A stretch of 64,000 bases of DNA from Sulfodiicoccus acidiphilus (GCF_003967175.1 NZ_AP018553.1:1723982-1787981); one strand, 5' to 3'; positions 9,782-19,448 are shown, numbered from the stretch's first letter. The notes: a model not told the origin generated them from the letters alone. A program made the numbers and translations.

Positions 9782-10124
9782 AAAATTCGGGGGTTGAGGG
9801 GGCGAAAAGCCTCGCCTTTCACGGGGGTGAACAGCTCCCTTGTATTTAAATACTTCTTTGTGAAATTTCTCTTAGTGATACTAACGACGCTCCTCCCCAG
9901 CTCGATCTAAGGTTTAATGGGACTGTGGGAGGAGCAACCATCGTCTCTCTTCTCCCTTAAGGGACTAGAGCTTTGCGATGAAAGTCCCCTCCTCTTCAAA
10001 TGGGAGTGGACCTCTGATCCACTCGACTGCCCACCAAACGAGACATGTAAACCCGAACCGATGGTGGGAACGACGATCCCTCTGGATGGGAACCCTCGTC
10101 CCTTCCAGGGCGGGGAGGAAGTCA
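9782..10124 (+). mobile_element. MITE-like IS200/IS605 derivative, copy A
   Basis: This 343-bp segment begins directly 3' of TTAC (9778-9781), the classic IS200/IS605 target. It starts with a left end (GGGGGTTGAGGGGGCG, then CCTCGCC and CACGGGGGTG) that resembles the left end of the intact TnpB element of this window. It ends with a right-end hairpin (cgtcccttccagggcgggg) and GTCA. No transposase or TnpB catalytic domain lies inside; the right half reads like the tail of a TnpB gene (VNPNRWWERR, then GNPRPFQGGEEVS in another frame). A second copy, aligned over its whole length, lies at 61070-61374 on the other strand. This is a non-autonomous deletion derivative that kept both ends and probably the RNA-scaffold part of the right end. 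Confidence 0.72.
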
Positions 10125-10178
10125 GCAGGCTCGAGTTGGTACCACAAAGCCGAAAAAGGGGCATTACTTCTACATTTC

Positions 10179-10850
10179 GTGGAACTTCTCCTACTCGGGC
10201 TCAAGGTGGGGAGGGAATTCAGGACCCCTGAGGACCTCGTAGAGTACGTGATGGAGGCAGACTACGAGGAGCTGACGAGGTTACTCGGCTTCGCGGAAGA
10301 AGTGAGGAGGATCTTGGGGCCCTACTTCAGGGCGAAAATCAAGGGTGCCCTCAGGGAGGTCGAGGACGAGATGAGGGAGTACGCGGAGCTAGCTCTCGAC
10401 CTACCCGTCAGCGCCTTCGTCCTGAGGAACTTCTCGAACTACGTTCCGGCGTTCCACACCTACTCCTACCTCCCCGTTCCCTTCTTGGAACAACACAGAC
10501 TGACCAGCGCGAAGCAGATCTGGAGCAACCTGTTCTTCTTCACCGCCCCGAAGGTGGAGGACCTCAAGGACCTGAGTAGATCGAAGGAGGAACTAGAGGT
10601 CCTGCTTAGGCTGGTAGTTCAAGTGTCCTCCTCTTACCTGGTCGCAACTGAGGACGCCTTCCTCGACTTCGTCAGACCTTTCGTCGCGAGGATAACGGAG
10701 GGCCGACATTTCCCCCGGGCAGTCGAGCAGCTCCTCTTCGCCGGGAGGTTCTCTGAAGCGGAGGCGTTAGTTCCCGAGGTGGAGGAGATCTGGTCCCTAA
10801 GTAAACTGAGGTGGAGGTTCAAGATCGAGGAGAAGTCGGGCGATGGATAG
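10179..10850 (+). CDS. hypothetical helical protein downstream of IS copy A
   Basis: The open frame runs back to 9978, into the IS-derived element, but its first 49 residues are element sequence. The host part starts beyond 10124 and becomes gene-like from about 10200 (REFRTPEDLVEYV). Possible starts are GTG 10179, GTG 10206 and ATG 10251; none has a clear TATA or Shine-Dalgarno element. About 200 residues are alpha-helical with many charged pairs, without signal peptide or membrane segment. I do not recognise the family. The insertion may have removed the native promoter and 5' end, leaving a truncated gene, or may have supplied a new one. Confidence 0.5.
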   Translation: MELLLLGLKVGREFRTPEDLVEYVMEADYEELTRLLGFAEEVRRILGPYFRAKIKGALREVEDEMREYAELALDLPVSAFVLRNFSNYVPAFHTYSYLPVPFLEQHRLTSAKQIWSNLFFFTAPKVEDLKDLSRSKEELEVLLRLVVQVSSSYLVATEDAFLDFVRPFVARITEGRHFPRAVEQLLFAGRFSEAEALVPEVEEIWSLSKLRWRFKIEEKSGDG

Positions 10851-11277
10851 GTCCCTAAAAAGCCCGTCCGAGCTGAAGGTGGGACCGATCGACACTCGCC
10901 TACCCAACTGGATCTGCTGTCCCCGAGGCCGCGATGTTACTTAAAACGAGGAAGAGGTGCTTGCTTGTCGAAGCTAGGTCCTCAATTTCCCTCCCCGCTC
11001 GGACCTCTAGTTCACAAAAGGGGTCTGTACTGGGGAAAGGGACTCGATTCGAGTTTCGACGTTTTCAGCGAAGCAAAAGCCTCCCCCGCCAGTTCTAGAG
11101 GACGAGGTGACTCACACCTCCTCTAAGGACTGGAGTACGGTAACGGCTGTTCCACACCACGAGGTGGCCCTCCGAGACGCTCGACAGAGGGAGGTGGACC
11201 TGAACGACGATGGGAACTGCGAAGGTCGAAAACCCCTCGGGAGAGGGAAGGAAATCGTGCCGTCTACACGACGTAAA
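10851..11277. other. about 430 bases with nothing recognised
   Basis: GC-rich sequence with one A/T patch (ttaaaacg near 10931). No gene remnant was recognised. Confidence 0.45.
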
Positions 11278-11289
11278 CGTTTAATAAAC
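11278..11289 (+). promoter_or_regulatory. TATA element of vapBC-1
   Basis: cgtttaataaac is centred about 26 bases before the vapB ATG, so the mRNA is leaderless. Confidence 0.6.
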
Positions 11290-11308
11290 AGCGCCCCAAA
11301 CTCGGATT

Positions 11309-11539
11309 ATGGGAAAGAGTGTCGTGATCTCGGTTCGAATCCCCGAGGAGTTGAAGAGGGAGTTGAGGAAATACGGTATAGACGAGACGGAGGTGATAAG
11401 GAGGGCGTTGATCGACGAGGTCAAGAAGGCTAAAGCGAAGGATTTGGAGAAAGAGACGGATCGGGTGGAGGACGTGCTTGGTAAGATCCCTGTGGACGAG
11501 GTGGTAAAGGGAATCAGGGAGGACAGGGAGAGCGGATGA
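11309..11539 (+). CDS. vapB: VapB-type antitoxin, ribbon-helix-helix
   Basis: A 76-residue antitoxin. Residues 3-45 form a ribbon-helix-helix DNA-binding fold: the strand SVVISVRIPEELKREL, then two helices with TEVIRRALIDEVKKA. The charged C-terminal tail would wrap the toxin and block its active site. Proteins of this family dimerise and repress their own operon. The gene overlaps vapC by four bases (ATGA), the usual coupling that keeps antitoxin and toxin in balance. ATG at 11309 fits the TATA element upstream. Nothing is missing compared with Sulfolobales VapB proteins of about 70-80 residues. Confidence 0.82.
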   Translation: MGKSVVISVRIPEELKRELRKYGIDETEVIRRALIDEVKKAKAKDLEKETDRVEDVLGKIPVDEVVKGIREDRESG

Positions 11540-11922
11540 TTTACGTGTTCGACACCTCCTCCATATACACGGCAGTCCTGTCCAGGAGGACGGAGGTTCT
11601 GGGGGCCAACTACACCGTCCCCCTCTCCAGGTTCGAGCTAGGAAACGTCGTATGGAAGGAAGTCGCTGTGTTCAAAAGGATAACGAAGGAGGAAGGCGAG
11701 AGGTTGTTCCGCCACTTCCTGAACGTCCTGGATACCATGAATTTGAAGGACGTGAACTACGAGGAAGTGGAGGAAATGGCCGTCGAGAGAAGGATCTCTT
11801 TCTACGACGCGTCCTACGTGTGGCTCGCTAGGGAGTTGAAGGTGCCTTTGGTCACGGAGGACGAAAAGTTGAGGAAAGCTGCGGGTGGAGTCGTGAGGGT
11901 CGTATCCTCAGGTGAGGTTTGA
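11536..11922 (+). CDS. vapC: VapC PIN-domain ribonuclease toxin
   Basis: A 128-residue PIN-domain protein, the RNase toxin partner of the preceding VapB. The four acidic positions are present: D6 in VFDTSS, the Glu of RFELGNVVW, the Asp of YDASYVWLA, and TEDEKL near residue 113. VapC toxins bind Mg or Mn at these residues and cut specific RNAs (often tRNA or rRNA) when the antitoxin is degraded. The target here cannot be read from sequence. The start codon ATG overlaps the vapB stop, so translation is coupled. Confidence 0.85.
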   Translation: MIYVFDTSSIYTAVLSRRTEVLGANYTVPLSRFELGNVVWKEVAVFKRITKEEGERLFRHFLNVLDTMNLKDVNYEEVEEMAVERRISFYDASYVWLARELKVPLVTEDEKLRKAAGGVVRVVSSGEV

Positions 11923-12576
11923 ACGGAACGGGGGAACTACGTGCGGACTGCGGGTCTCCTGCCGCGCTCTGGTCCTTCACAGTACGGAGGTAGGGGGACG
12001 AGAAGCGGGAGGTTTCACTTCGGCTTCGAGGTCTGGAACCTAGTGGAGGGGCCTGGTCAGGTACTTCTAGGTGGGCCTAAAAGGGGAGACCTCTCCTTCC
12101 GGGAAGTCGAGCTCGTGGCTGGACCTCCAGGGAGGACGTCCCAGTCAAGGGTAGGCGCGCGCTAGCGAGCTCCCCGTGAAGGGCAGCTTCAGGGAAGGCC
12201 TCACGACCTCGAGGGAATTGGTCGTAGACTTTCCTGAGCTCCACGACGACCCGGAGGTCCTCACGACGGGGAACGGGACGAAAGTCGGGGGAGAACTTAC
12301 CCCTAAGGGACGTGACTAACTTCGCGTCCAGACGTCGCTACGAAAAATTTTCTCTAGATCAAGTACAACCGTTCCTAGACGCTCCACTGAGCACGCTTAT
12401 TTCACCACCTATATATAAACTTTACATGTTACTATATTGGATTGAAATGTTACAATAATTATCGTTTTCCATTTCTGCTCAAAATTCTCGACGTCACGTG
12501 ACGGCCCGTTCACCCCCATGGCGAGACGACCTCAGTAACCGTAGTGTAACTGTACGACGAGGAGACCCACACGTCT
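11923..12576. other. 650 bases with an A/T-rich island
   Basis: The segment 12398-12475 is strongly A/T-rich and holds a textbook TATA element (ctatatataaac, about 12410-12421) reading rightward, yet no gene starts 25-40 bases later. It could drive an untranslated RNA toward the ATPase gene's 3' end. The remaining sequence is unrecognised. Confidence 0.4.
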
Positions 12577-13744
12577 TTAGTTTACGGGGGTCGTCGAGGT
12601 AACTACGACTGCGAAGAGATCACTCTCCTTCTCTCTCCTACTCGACTCCTCGGCCATCCTAACCAGATCCTCGGGTATGAGGCTCAGGTCACCGCATCCC
12701 TCGGGCGGCCTCTCCCTAAGGCTCACTGATCCCACCTTCTCGATTACCCCGCCCATCCTCTTCAGCCCCTCGGAGGCTCCCCTCTGGTTATCTGACCCAC
12801 CTTGACCTCGAAGGTCCACGTCGCTTTCCTACCCTTGACTATCACCACGTCTATGTCCTCCCTGGGGGAGCGACGAAGGGTCCCTCCGAAGTACCTCGCC
12901 AACATCTCCCCCACGTTGAACTGCAATTCCCTACCCACTGGCAATTCTCCCACTTTCCCCTCCCTCTCGCTCACCGGGTACTTGCTCTCGGCGTAAAGGA
13001 TCGGGGAGGAGACCTTGTAATTGTTCTCCTTATCCGAGGGTGGGTATCTTCTCCACCAGTCCCGTCTTCTCCAGTCTATTCAACAGGGAGGTCACCGTCG
13101 CTTCACCTCCCCTGGGTTGTATTGTCCCGGAGATCTCCCTGCTCCTTCACACTCCCTCCCCAGGAGTAGAAGCACCTTATGGTACAGGTCCGTCAGTTGC
13201 CTCGGCTCCTCCTTGAACACCTCCCCCACGAGGCCCTTGGCCATCAACACGAACTCCTTCACTCTATCGAACATCTCCCCGTAGCTGTGAACGAAGGGGA
13301 TCACCCACGGGTCCCTGAAGATGGCTAAGAGGAGGGGTCCCTCAACGCGTCCTCGTACCTTATAAGTCCTATCTCGAAGGGGGAAAGGAGGCTTAGGAGA
13401 GTGCTGTTCCTGTCGAATACCCGTTCGAGAAATCCGTAACTCGACCCCACACCCACCGGGACACCTGAGGGGCTCAGTTGGCTATCACGGTGAGGTACAC
13501 GGCCCGGAGCCTTTGGAACTCGTCGATCACCGCTGTCCCGCCCTTCCTCAGTTTGGCCTTGACCTCCTCCATCGCCCCATCCAGGGTGATCACCCTGTCG
13601 TCGAAAGCTACGACGTTGTTGACGTCGCTGACGGTCACGTAGGTTTCGAACTTCAGATTTTTTCTCACCAGGCTCTTTCCAGCCTTTCTCCTACCGTAAA
13701 TTAGGGTTCGGTTCCCGATCCCCCTGATCTCCCTATCTTCCCTT
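12577..13744 (-). pseudogene. archaeal AAA ATPase with DUF234 C-terminus, five frameshifts
   Basis: In pieces, the minus strand encodes a full-length archaeal ATPase (PF01637 type with a PF03008-like C-terminus). A Walker A (LIYGRRKAGKSLV) lies near 13700, then Walker B (TAVIDEFQRL) near 13520. The SSYGFLERVF...SLLSPFEIGLI segment follows, then HSYGEMFDRVKEF, a winged helix (TVTSLLNRLEKTGLVEK) and a nuclease-like end (DIDVVIVKGRKATWTFEVKVGQ broken into its strands). These proteins are DNA- or chaperone-linked P-loop ATPases of unclear role. At least four of the five breaks (near 13330, 13105, 13040 and 12790) are repaired by adding one base to a G/C run; the break near 13474 is different. A TATA element (atttatagttat, about 13785-13797) precedes it on the minus strand, but no standard start codon lies before Walker A. 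Confidence 0.75.
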
Positions 13745-13770
13745 CTCCTGAGATATAGTCTAATTGGAAT

Positions 13771-14221
13771 AGTCCTATAAGACCATAACTATAAATCTTG
13801 AGGAACTCCACGTGACGTTATCCAACTCGCTCCAAACAGAGACGAGGTGCTGTCGGTGAGGAAGTGGGATACGCGCAGGAGGCGGAGGAGCTTGAACTAC
13901 GCATGAGATCGTCTCAGAGCGGAGACCTGGTGGGAACCTTTTACGAGGGGCCTTTAGCTGCCCTCCTCTCCACAGGGGGATTTCACGTAGGTCTGCTCGT
14001 AAAAAGGTGCGCCTACAGCAGAATTCGCCCGTCCTCGACCTCCTTTGGTAACGATTCGAGACTACGACTTCGGGGCGAGCCCACAATGACCTTCGCTGTC
14101 CGCACCCCAGCGTTACTCGCGTCCTCTTCGCGCGTCGCGGGTCCACCGAAGTGGGCCTCGCTAGTGCAGCTGGGCGTGTCCACTTACCCTCCACTTGGGA
14201 AGTTTCCCTTCGACAGAAACT
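13771..14221. other. 450 bases between divergent genes, no gene seen
   Basis: Apart from the promoters at both edges I recognise nothing here. Confidence 0.45.
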
Positions 14222-14230
14222 GTTATATGG
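14222..14230 (+). promoter_or_regulatory. TATA element of the P450 gene
   Basis: gttatatgg lies about 25 bases before the GTG at 14251, so the transcript is leaderless. Confidence 0.6.
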
Positions 14231-14250
14231 TTGGGACTAGCAAGTGAGTC

Positions 14251-15347
14251 GTGGAGTACGATCACCTGAACCCGTATCCGTTCTACGCCTACATGAGGAG
14301 GAACAGTCCCGTGATAAGGGACGACATGGGAAACTGGCAGTTCTTCAGGTACGAGGACGTGAGGAAGATCCTGACGGACTGGTCGAGGTTCTCCTCTAGG
14401 TTCCCCATGGGCGACACGGTGCTCAGCGGCACCGTACTCAACTTGGATCCCCGAGGCACGACAAGCTCAGGGCCCTCGTGGCGGACCCCTTCTCGGCCCC
14501 CAACGTGGAGCTGTTGGAGGGTAGGGTGAGGGCCATCGTCGAGGAGCTTCTCTCCGAGGTTGGGAGGGAGATGGACGTGATCACCGACCTCGCCGTACCC
14601 CTCCCCGTGATGGTGATAGCGGACATGCTCGGTCTACCCAAAGGAGACCTTTGGAAGTTCAAGGAGTGGTCGGACGACTTAGTGGGTGTAGGTGGGAGGG
14701 ACTCCATGGGAGAGTTACTTGAATACCTTCAACGTAGGATAGAGGAGAGGAGGGCGTCCCCCAGGAGGGACCTGATCTCCGCCCTGCTGGGTTCAGTGGT
14801 GGAAGGGGAGAAGCTGACCGACAGGGAGCTCCTCGGGTTCCTGGTGCTACTGCTCGTAGCTGGGAACGAGACCACCACCAACCTGATCGGTAACTCCGTC
14901 CTGACCATGCTGGAGAGGAAGGACGTGGTCGGGAGGCTCGCCGCAGACCCCAGGCTCGTCACCACTGCGGTGGAGGAGTTCCTGAGGTACAGGTCTCCAG
15001 TCCAGGGAGTGTTCAGGGTGGCCAAGGAGGACATGAAAGTGGGGGGAGTGGAGGTCAAGGAAGGCGATATGGTATTCGCGTGGATAGGTTCAGCAAACAG
15101 GGACGAGGAGAAGTTCCAGGACCCGGACCAGTTCGTCCCGGACAGGAGGCCCAACCCTCACCTCGCCTTCGGGGCAGGAGTGCACACCTGCCTCGGCGCC
15201 CCCCTCGCAAGACTCGAGGGGAGACTGGCGCTCACCGCCTTGCTGAGGCTGTTGCCCAGGATGAAACTCTCGGAGCAGAAGTTGGAGCCCATAGGGAACT
15301 GGATCTTCCTAGGTGTGAGGCACCTGAGGGTCGAGCTTTCGTCGTGA
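14251..15347 (+). pseudogene. CYP119-like cytochrome P450, one frameshift
   Basis: Two frames (14251-14455 and about 14455-15347) together give a P450 of about 366 residues, the length of the small thermostable CYP119 of Sulfolobus. The visible features are LKFKEWSD-like FKEWSDDLVGV, the I-helix oxygen-activation motif AGNETTTN, the K-helix EEFLRYRSP, ANRDEEKF and the heme-ligand loop FGAGVHTCLGAP with its cysteine. The enzyme would be a soluble haem monooxygenase; CYP119 hydroxylates fatty acids in vitro but its native substrate is unknown. The break is at the four Cs 14449-14452: a fifth C restores LDPPRHDKLRALVADPF, which matches the family. No ferredoxin partner is adjacent. The gene has its own promoter and GTG start. 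Confidence 0.85.
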
Positions 15348-16077
15348 GGTAGGTCGCCCTGAGCGTCGTAGGGCCTGCCTTGACCCTCCAGCGATAGGGC
15401 ACTTAGGCGTCTGCCTCCTGGGTCCACTACGGCCCTCCACCGCGTTTCACGCCGGTGTGTCACCCAGGGGTCTCACCTCGTCAGGTAAGGCTCGTCCCTC
15501 GCCTCCTCAGGAAGTGGACGAAGGACACGAAGTTCGCGTCGGCCTTCAGTCGAGCTTCCTGCCCGTTGGGGTGGACCGGCGACGCAAGACGCAATTACCC
15601 TCGATCGTACTCTCGTCCACTCCCCCTGGAGTTCAGTTCATCGGGCCCCGATGCTTGAGGTCCTACGCCGGAGGGTCTTGGGAGGTCCTCGCGACCTCAG
15701 CGTGTGGACCTCCGACGGGCGCACCCTCGTAATCCTCCACCGTGCATCCGGCCGAGTTCGCGTTGAAGTGAGTTACGCCCTACTCGTGGACGGCCCACCT
15801 CGGGAGACCTACGCGACGGTCCGTGTGGGCCACTCCGTCGTCCATCAAGTAGGTCTAACTCCTAGGTGACGCTAGCAGGTCAGCATTGGTGATGAGACCT
15901 CGGCTCACGAGGGTCTCGCGACTTCAGGCGACTAGAGGACCGGACTAACTCTTTCGTGAAACTACTTTCCAGGAACGTTGGGAGAGGTTCGAGTGTGTGG
16001 GGGTCCTCATTTTTCAATCGCCCCTAGACCTGAGACGCGTTGAAGCCGAGATCTCGGGGAACCTCAGGACGACTCGC
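15348..16077. other. 730 bases with no recognised gene
   Basis: An open frame at 15651-15869 lacks family similarity that I can name and has no promoter. The rest is unrecognised. The 3' tail of the minus-strand aldolase-like gene ends at 16078. Confidence 0.4.
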
Positions 16078-17286
16078 CTACGATCCCGTTGAGGGTCGTC
16101 GAACTAGTCCACCTTGTGATTGAGGGGAGGTACTCTCCGGGCTCAGGAACGTCCACTCGAGCGTGTGAGAGACGATGGGGTGGCGTCTCCGAGGCATCCC
16201 TAAGACGAGAACTTCTCCTCGTCTCGACGGGTCCTCCAGAGCGTCTCCTCCGTCGCCGTCAATCTCACCACTTCTTCCCCTAGCGTCCACCCGCACCTTA
16301 CCTACTGCCCTTCCTCCTCGGAACGCCACGAACTCGTCCCAAAGATCCACGGTGGGGCAGACGTGCCTCGGGACTAGCACAACCCTCTCCTCCAGCCTCA
16401 GCTGGGCCGTGAGGACAGTGTGTTCCTCGGACATGGAGGCCACCGTCGCCCCGGGGTGGGAGACGACGAGCGGGTACCCTTGGTCCACGGATACCCCCTT
16501 GGTTCCCACGTCGAGGACTGCCCTGCCCCCAGAGGAACTCACTACCTGAGCCACAACGAAGGCCGACACTTCCTCCTCCCTGGCCACCCCCAACTCAACC
16601 TGGTGGGCGTCGTTGTAGACGTAAGTTCCTGGTTGGAGCTCGGTGGCCTCGGTGCCGGCCCAGAGGTGGGCAGTGGGGGTGCCCCCTACGGAGATCACTT
16701 CGACGCGCAGCCCCACGGATCCGGCCTGCCTAGAGACCTCCTCCAGCGTCCTCCATCCCCTCCTCACCTCCCACTCTCTACTCTCCGCCGATAGGGAGCC
16801 CGAGTGACCGTCGTACCCCATGAGTCCCTCTAACTTCAGGTGCCTGGCCTTGGAAATGGCCGCCAGCACGGAGCTCGCGTTCCCCGGGCTCACCCCGCAC
16901 CTGTGCATTCCCACGTCCACGTCGAGGAGTACCGGCACTTCCACCGAGAGGTCCGACGCGGCGTTCTCGAGCACCTCCACCCCCCTCACCGAGTCGACCG
17001 CCACCCCCACCCTAGATCCTAGCGAGTTCAGTTCGGCCACCCTCCTGGCCTTGTTGGACCCCAGGACTTCGTTGCTCACTAGAACGTCCCTCACTCCCCC
17101 CTTCACGAAGACCTCGGCCTCGCTCACCTTCTGTGCGCAGACTCCGACAGCCCCGGCCTCCAGCTGTAACCGGGCGAGGAGGAGGCTCTTGTGCGTCTTC
17201 GCGTGGGGCCTCAGGGCTTTGCCAGAGCTCCTGGCGAGGTACTGCATTCTCCTCACGTTTCCCTCAACCACGTCGAGGTCTACCAC
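16078..17286 (-). CDS. DSD1/D-threonine aldolase-family PLP enzyme
   Basis: An alanine-racemase-N fold with a DSD1-type C-terminus, the family of D-threonine aldolases and eukaryotic-type D-serine dehydratases. PLP binds the lysine in RPHAKTHK near the N-terminus. The metal site His-x-Cys is present as HVCPTVDLWDEF. The reaction would be cleavage or dehydration of a D-hydroxyamino acid in the cytoplasm. The usual family N-terminus would be IRGHPSLVVDLDV, but no ATG/GTG/TTG lies before the GTG at 17286. Either that GTG or an ATT at 17307 starts the protein. It follows the RidA gene by 33 bases in the same frame, fitting RidA's role in removing reactive enamines from PLP enzymes. The last 60 or so residues (after KVRVDARG) are outside the usual domain and look like read-through of a lost stop. 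Confidence 0.78.
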   Translation of the reverse strand: MVDLDVVEGNVRRMQYLARSSGKALRPHAKTHKSLLLARLQLEAGAVGVCAQKVSEAEVFVKGGVRDVLVSNEVLGSNKARRVAELNSLGSRVGVAVDSVRGVEVLENAASDLSVEVPVLLDVDVGMHRCGVSPGNASSVLAAISKARHLKLEGLMGYDGHSGSLSAESREWEVRRGWRTLEEVSRQAGSVGLRVEVISVGGTPTAHLWAGTEATELQPGTYVYNDAHQVELGVAREEEVSAFVVAQVVSSSGGRAVLDVGTKGVSVDQGYPLVVSHPGATVASMSEEHTVLTAQLRLEERVVLVPRHVCPTVDLWDEFVAFRGGRAVGKVRVDARGRSGEIDGDGGDALEDPSRRGEVLVLGMPRRRHPIVSHTLEWTFLSPESTSPQSQGGLVRRPSTGS

Positions 17287-17319
17287 GAGGGAGGGGTGTC
17301 CTCTAATTGGAGGAAGCGA

Positions 17320-17676
17320 TCAAAGGGCTGCGACCACGTCGACCTCCACCTTCACCCGCGGATCTGGGAAGGAGCACACCACGGTGGTCCTGGCTGGAGC
17401 CCCGAAGTACTCCCGAAAGATGGCGTTCATCTCAGAGAAGAAGGAGGGGTCGGAGAGGTAGACCGTGACCTTGAGCACCTTCTCCATCGAGGAGCCCGCC
17501 TCGGAGAGGGCCCTCCTCACCTTCTCGCAGGCGTTCCTGAACTGCTCCGCGAAGCTGGTCTCCCTGGAGGGATCTTGACCGGTCATACCGGAGAGGAAGA
17601 CCACCCCACCGTAAACTACGGCGTGGGAGTAGGGACCTCCCTTCGCCATTCCCTGCACGTCCACCTTCCTGATCAT
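17320..17676 (-). CDS. ridA: RidA/YjgF-family imine deaminase
   Basis: A 118-residue RidA protein, a trimeric enzyme that hydrolyses reactive 2-aminoacrylate-type imines to ketoacids. The family features are GGPYSHAVVYGGVVFLSG near the start, YLSDPSFFSEMNAIFREYF in the middle, and the substrate-binding arginine in PARTTV. The C-terminal strand VKVEVDVVAAL closes the fold. Length is normal. ATG at 17676 lies about 28 bases below a TATA element (minus strand, 17701-17708). It is the first gene of a probable two-gene unit with the DSD1-type PLP enzyme, whose intermediates RidA would clear. Confidence 0.88.
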   Translation of the reverse strand: MIRKVDVQGMAKGGPYSHAVVYGGVVFLSGMTGQDPSRETSFAEQFRNACEKVRRALSEAGSSMEKVLKVTVYLSDPSFFSEMNAIFREYFGAPARTTVVCSFPDPRVKVEVDVVAAL

Positions 17677-17700
17677 AGTATGAAGGACTGGGGTCGAGGT

Positions 17701-17708
17701 AATAAGTT
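17701..17708 (-). promoter_or_regulatory. TATA element of the ridA unit
   Basis: aacttatt on the minus strand, 25-32 bases before the ridA ATG; the transcript is leaderless. Confidence 0.55.
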
Positions 17709-18021
17709 CTGAGCTCGAGGGACCTCGTGCGTTCCTCGTCTACCCACCTCGACCTCCCTCGCGTTTGGGAGCGACGGAAAGGACTGTTCCCGACCTCGTT
17801 GCCAGGTGGGAGCCTCTGGACTGGGCGGAGGACCTAAGAGGAAAACTCGAGGGTGCGTCGAGGCCATCGACGTAGTCTCTATCTCGAAGGGGTCGAGGTC
17901 CGGAATAGCGTACAAGTAGTTCCGACCGTCCACACCGAGGGAAAAACGGGTTTCCTTCCTCGTTGCGGTCGGAGAGGAAGTGAACACTAACGACTCGAGG
18001 TCAAGGGACGGAAAAAGGAGG
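17709..18021. other. 313 bases, no gene recognised
   Basis: Lies upstream of ridA and downstream of the MFS gene; nothing recognisable. Confidence 0.4.
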
Positions 18022-19425
18022 TCACTTGTTCAACTCCTCCTCGTCCACCACCTTGTAAGTCCTCGTGTCGTATCCTATGGCCAGGCCCAGGAGTCCGGTC
18101 ACCACTCCGTAAACCGCGAGCCCGATAGTGGTCAGGACGGGGTTGAGCGTCACCGCCAGAAGTCCTATGAGGAGCCCCAGGAAGGCGGCCAGTTTGACCC
18201 AGAAGTATCCCCACCCCGCCGCAGTCCCCCTCTCCGAAGCCCCGAAGAACGCGTTTATAGAGGTCATTCCCTGGCTCGCGGGGCCTATGACGTGGAAGAA
18301 GTAGAAGGTGAACGAGAAGAGCACGAAGAGGGATAGGGGTAGGTGGAAGACGTAAGTTAGGGCGATCAGGCCGATGGAGATCCCCTCGCCCAGGGCACCC
18401 ATCACGTACTGGGACTTGGTGCCGATCCTCGGCGTGAGCCAGGCCGTCAGGTATCCACCTATCACGCCTCCTAAGTAGAACAACGCCGACGCCTCTATCA
18501 CCGCCAAGGGCCCCACCAACTTGAGAGCCAGCAAAATGTACGGTATGTAGAAGCCGTACGTGTAAAATATGAAGCTCTGTTCGAAGTTCCCGTTGAACGA
18601 GTACACTAGCTCCCTCCACTTACTGCTCTTGAATATGCTGAAGGCGCTCCTGAATCCCCTGCCCACTCGGCGAAGTTGGACGTCCACGTCGGGGACGTTG
18701 GGTAAGTCGACTCCCCACGTTCTCTTTATTATCCTCTTGGCTGACGCCAGCTTACCCTGGTACGCGAGCCAGAGCACCGACTCCGGTATCTTGCTCCTGA
18801 GCGCCAATATCCCCGCGGCGAGCACGCCTCCCACTATCATGATCACTCTCCACAGGAGCGGGTCCGTTAGCGAGTGGGTGGCGAAGTAGAACGGTACGAG
18901 TATGAACCCAATGGTGACCAAGTACATTATGTACCACTGGAGCTGCCAGAGGTTGCTCCAGAACAGTCTCTGCCTCTTTTCGAGGTACTCGAAGATGTAG
19001 GCGAACCCCGTCGCGGTGTCGGCCCCGAGGGCGAAGCCCAGCAACGTCCTAAAGACGCTGAACTCCGCTATGTTCGTGGAGATCCCCGCGAGAATGGACA
19101 TAGCGACGTAGAGGATCATGTTCAGGATGAACATGTTCCGTCTACCCACTCTGTCGTTGAGCCACCCGCCGATGACGGCGCCTATCAGGGCTCCCAGGTC
19201 CACTGTCCCTATGCCGAAGGAGATCAGGATCGCCGGCGCGGTGACGAAAGTGTTCTCCACGGACTTCGTGGCGAAGGATAGGGCGGCGAAGTCGTAGGCG
19301 TCGAGCCAGAGGGAGGCTAACGCTATTATCACGATGTACCTGGCAGTCACGTTCTTTCTCTCTAGGACGAAGTTGTAGATCTCCCTTATCCCGGACTCCA
19401 CCTGCTCCTTCTCAGGTGCAGCCAT
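18022..19425 (-). CDS. MFS transporter, 12 TM, sugar-porter-like
   Basis: A 467-residue membrane transporter of the major facilitator superfamily with twelve hydrophobic segments. The loop 2-3 motif is GGWLNDRVGRRN, and the N-terminal half has LASLWLDAYDFAALSFA, as in the metabolite/H+ symporter and sugar-porter groups common in Sulfolobales. The central cytoplasmic loop (about residues 225-265) is charged. ATG at 19425 is 29 bases from a TATA element on the minus strand (19449-19459). It is monocistronic. The substrate cannot be read; acid-driven uptake of an organic acid or sugar is usual for such genes. Confidence 0.82.
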   Translation of the reverse strand: MAAPEKEQVESGIREIYNFVLERKNVTARYIVIIALASLWLDAYDFAALSFATKSVENTFVTAPAILISFGIGTVDLGALIGAVIGGWLNDRVGRRNMFILNMILYVAMSILAGISTNIAEFSVFRTLLGFALGADTATGFAYIFEYLEKRQRLFWSNLWQLQWYIMYLVTIGFILVPFYFATHSLTDPLLWRVIMIVGGVLAAGILALRSKIPESVLWLAYQGKLASAKRIIKRTWGVDLPNVPDVDVQLRRVGRGFRSAFSIFKSSKWRELVYSFNGNFEQSFIFYTYGFYIPYILLALKLVGPLAVIEASALFYLGGVIGGYLTAWLTPRIGTKSQYVMGALGEGISIGLIALTYVFHLPLSLFVLFSFTFYFFHVIGPASQGMTSINAFFGASERGTAAGWGYFWVKLAAFLGLLIGLLAVTLNPVLTTIGLAVYGVVTGLLGLAIGYDTRTYKVVDEEELNK

Positions 19426-19448
19426 TATTGCTTAGTACTGTCTGTCAT

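Noticed and set aside
11325-11350. CGGTTCGAATCCCCGAG resembles a tRNA T-arm
   Set aside because: It lies inside the vapB reading frame (VISVRIPEE) and no other tRNA arm fits.
13775-14194. Minus-strand frame of 139 codons upstream of the P450 gene
   Set aside because: It overlaps the promoter of the ATPase gene, is Arg/Pro-rich in the way of chance frames in GC-rich DNA, and has no family.
15651-15869. 72-codon plus-strand frame
   Set aside because: No promoter, family or neighbour; not better than chance in GC-rich DNA.
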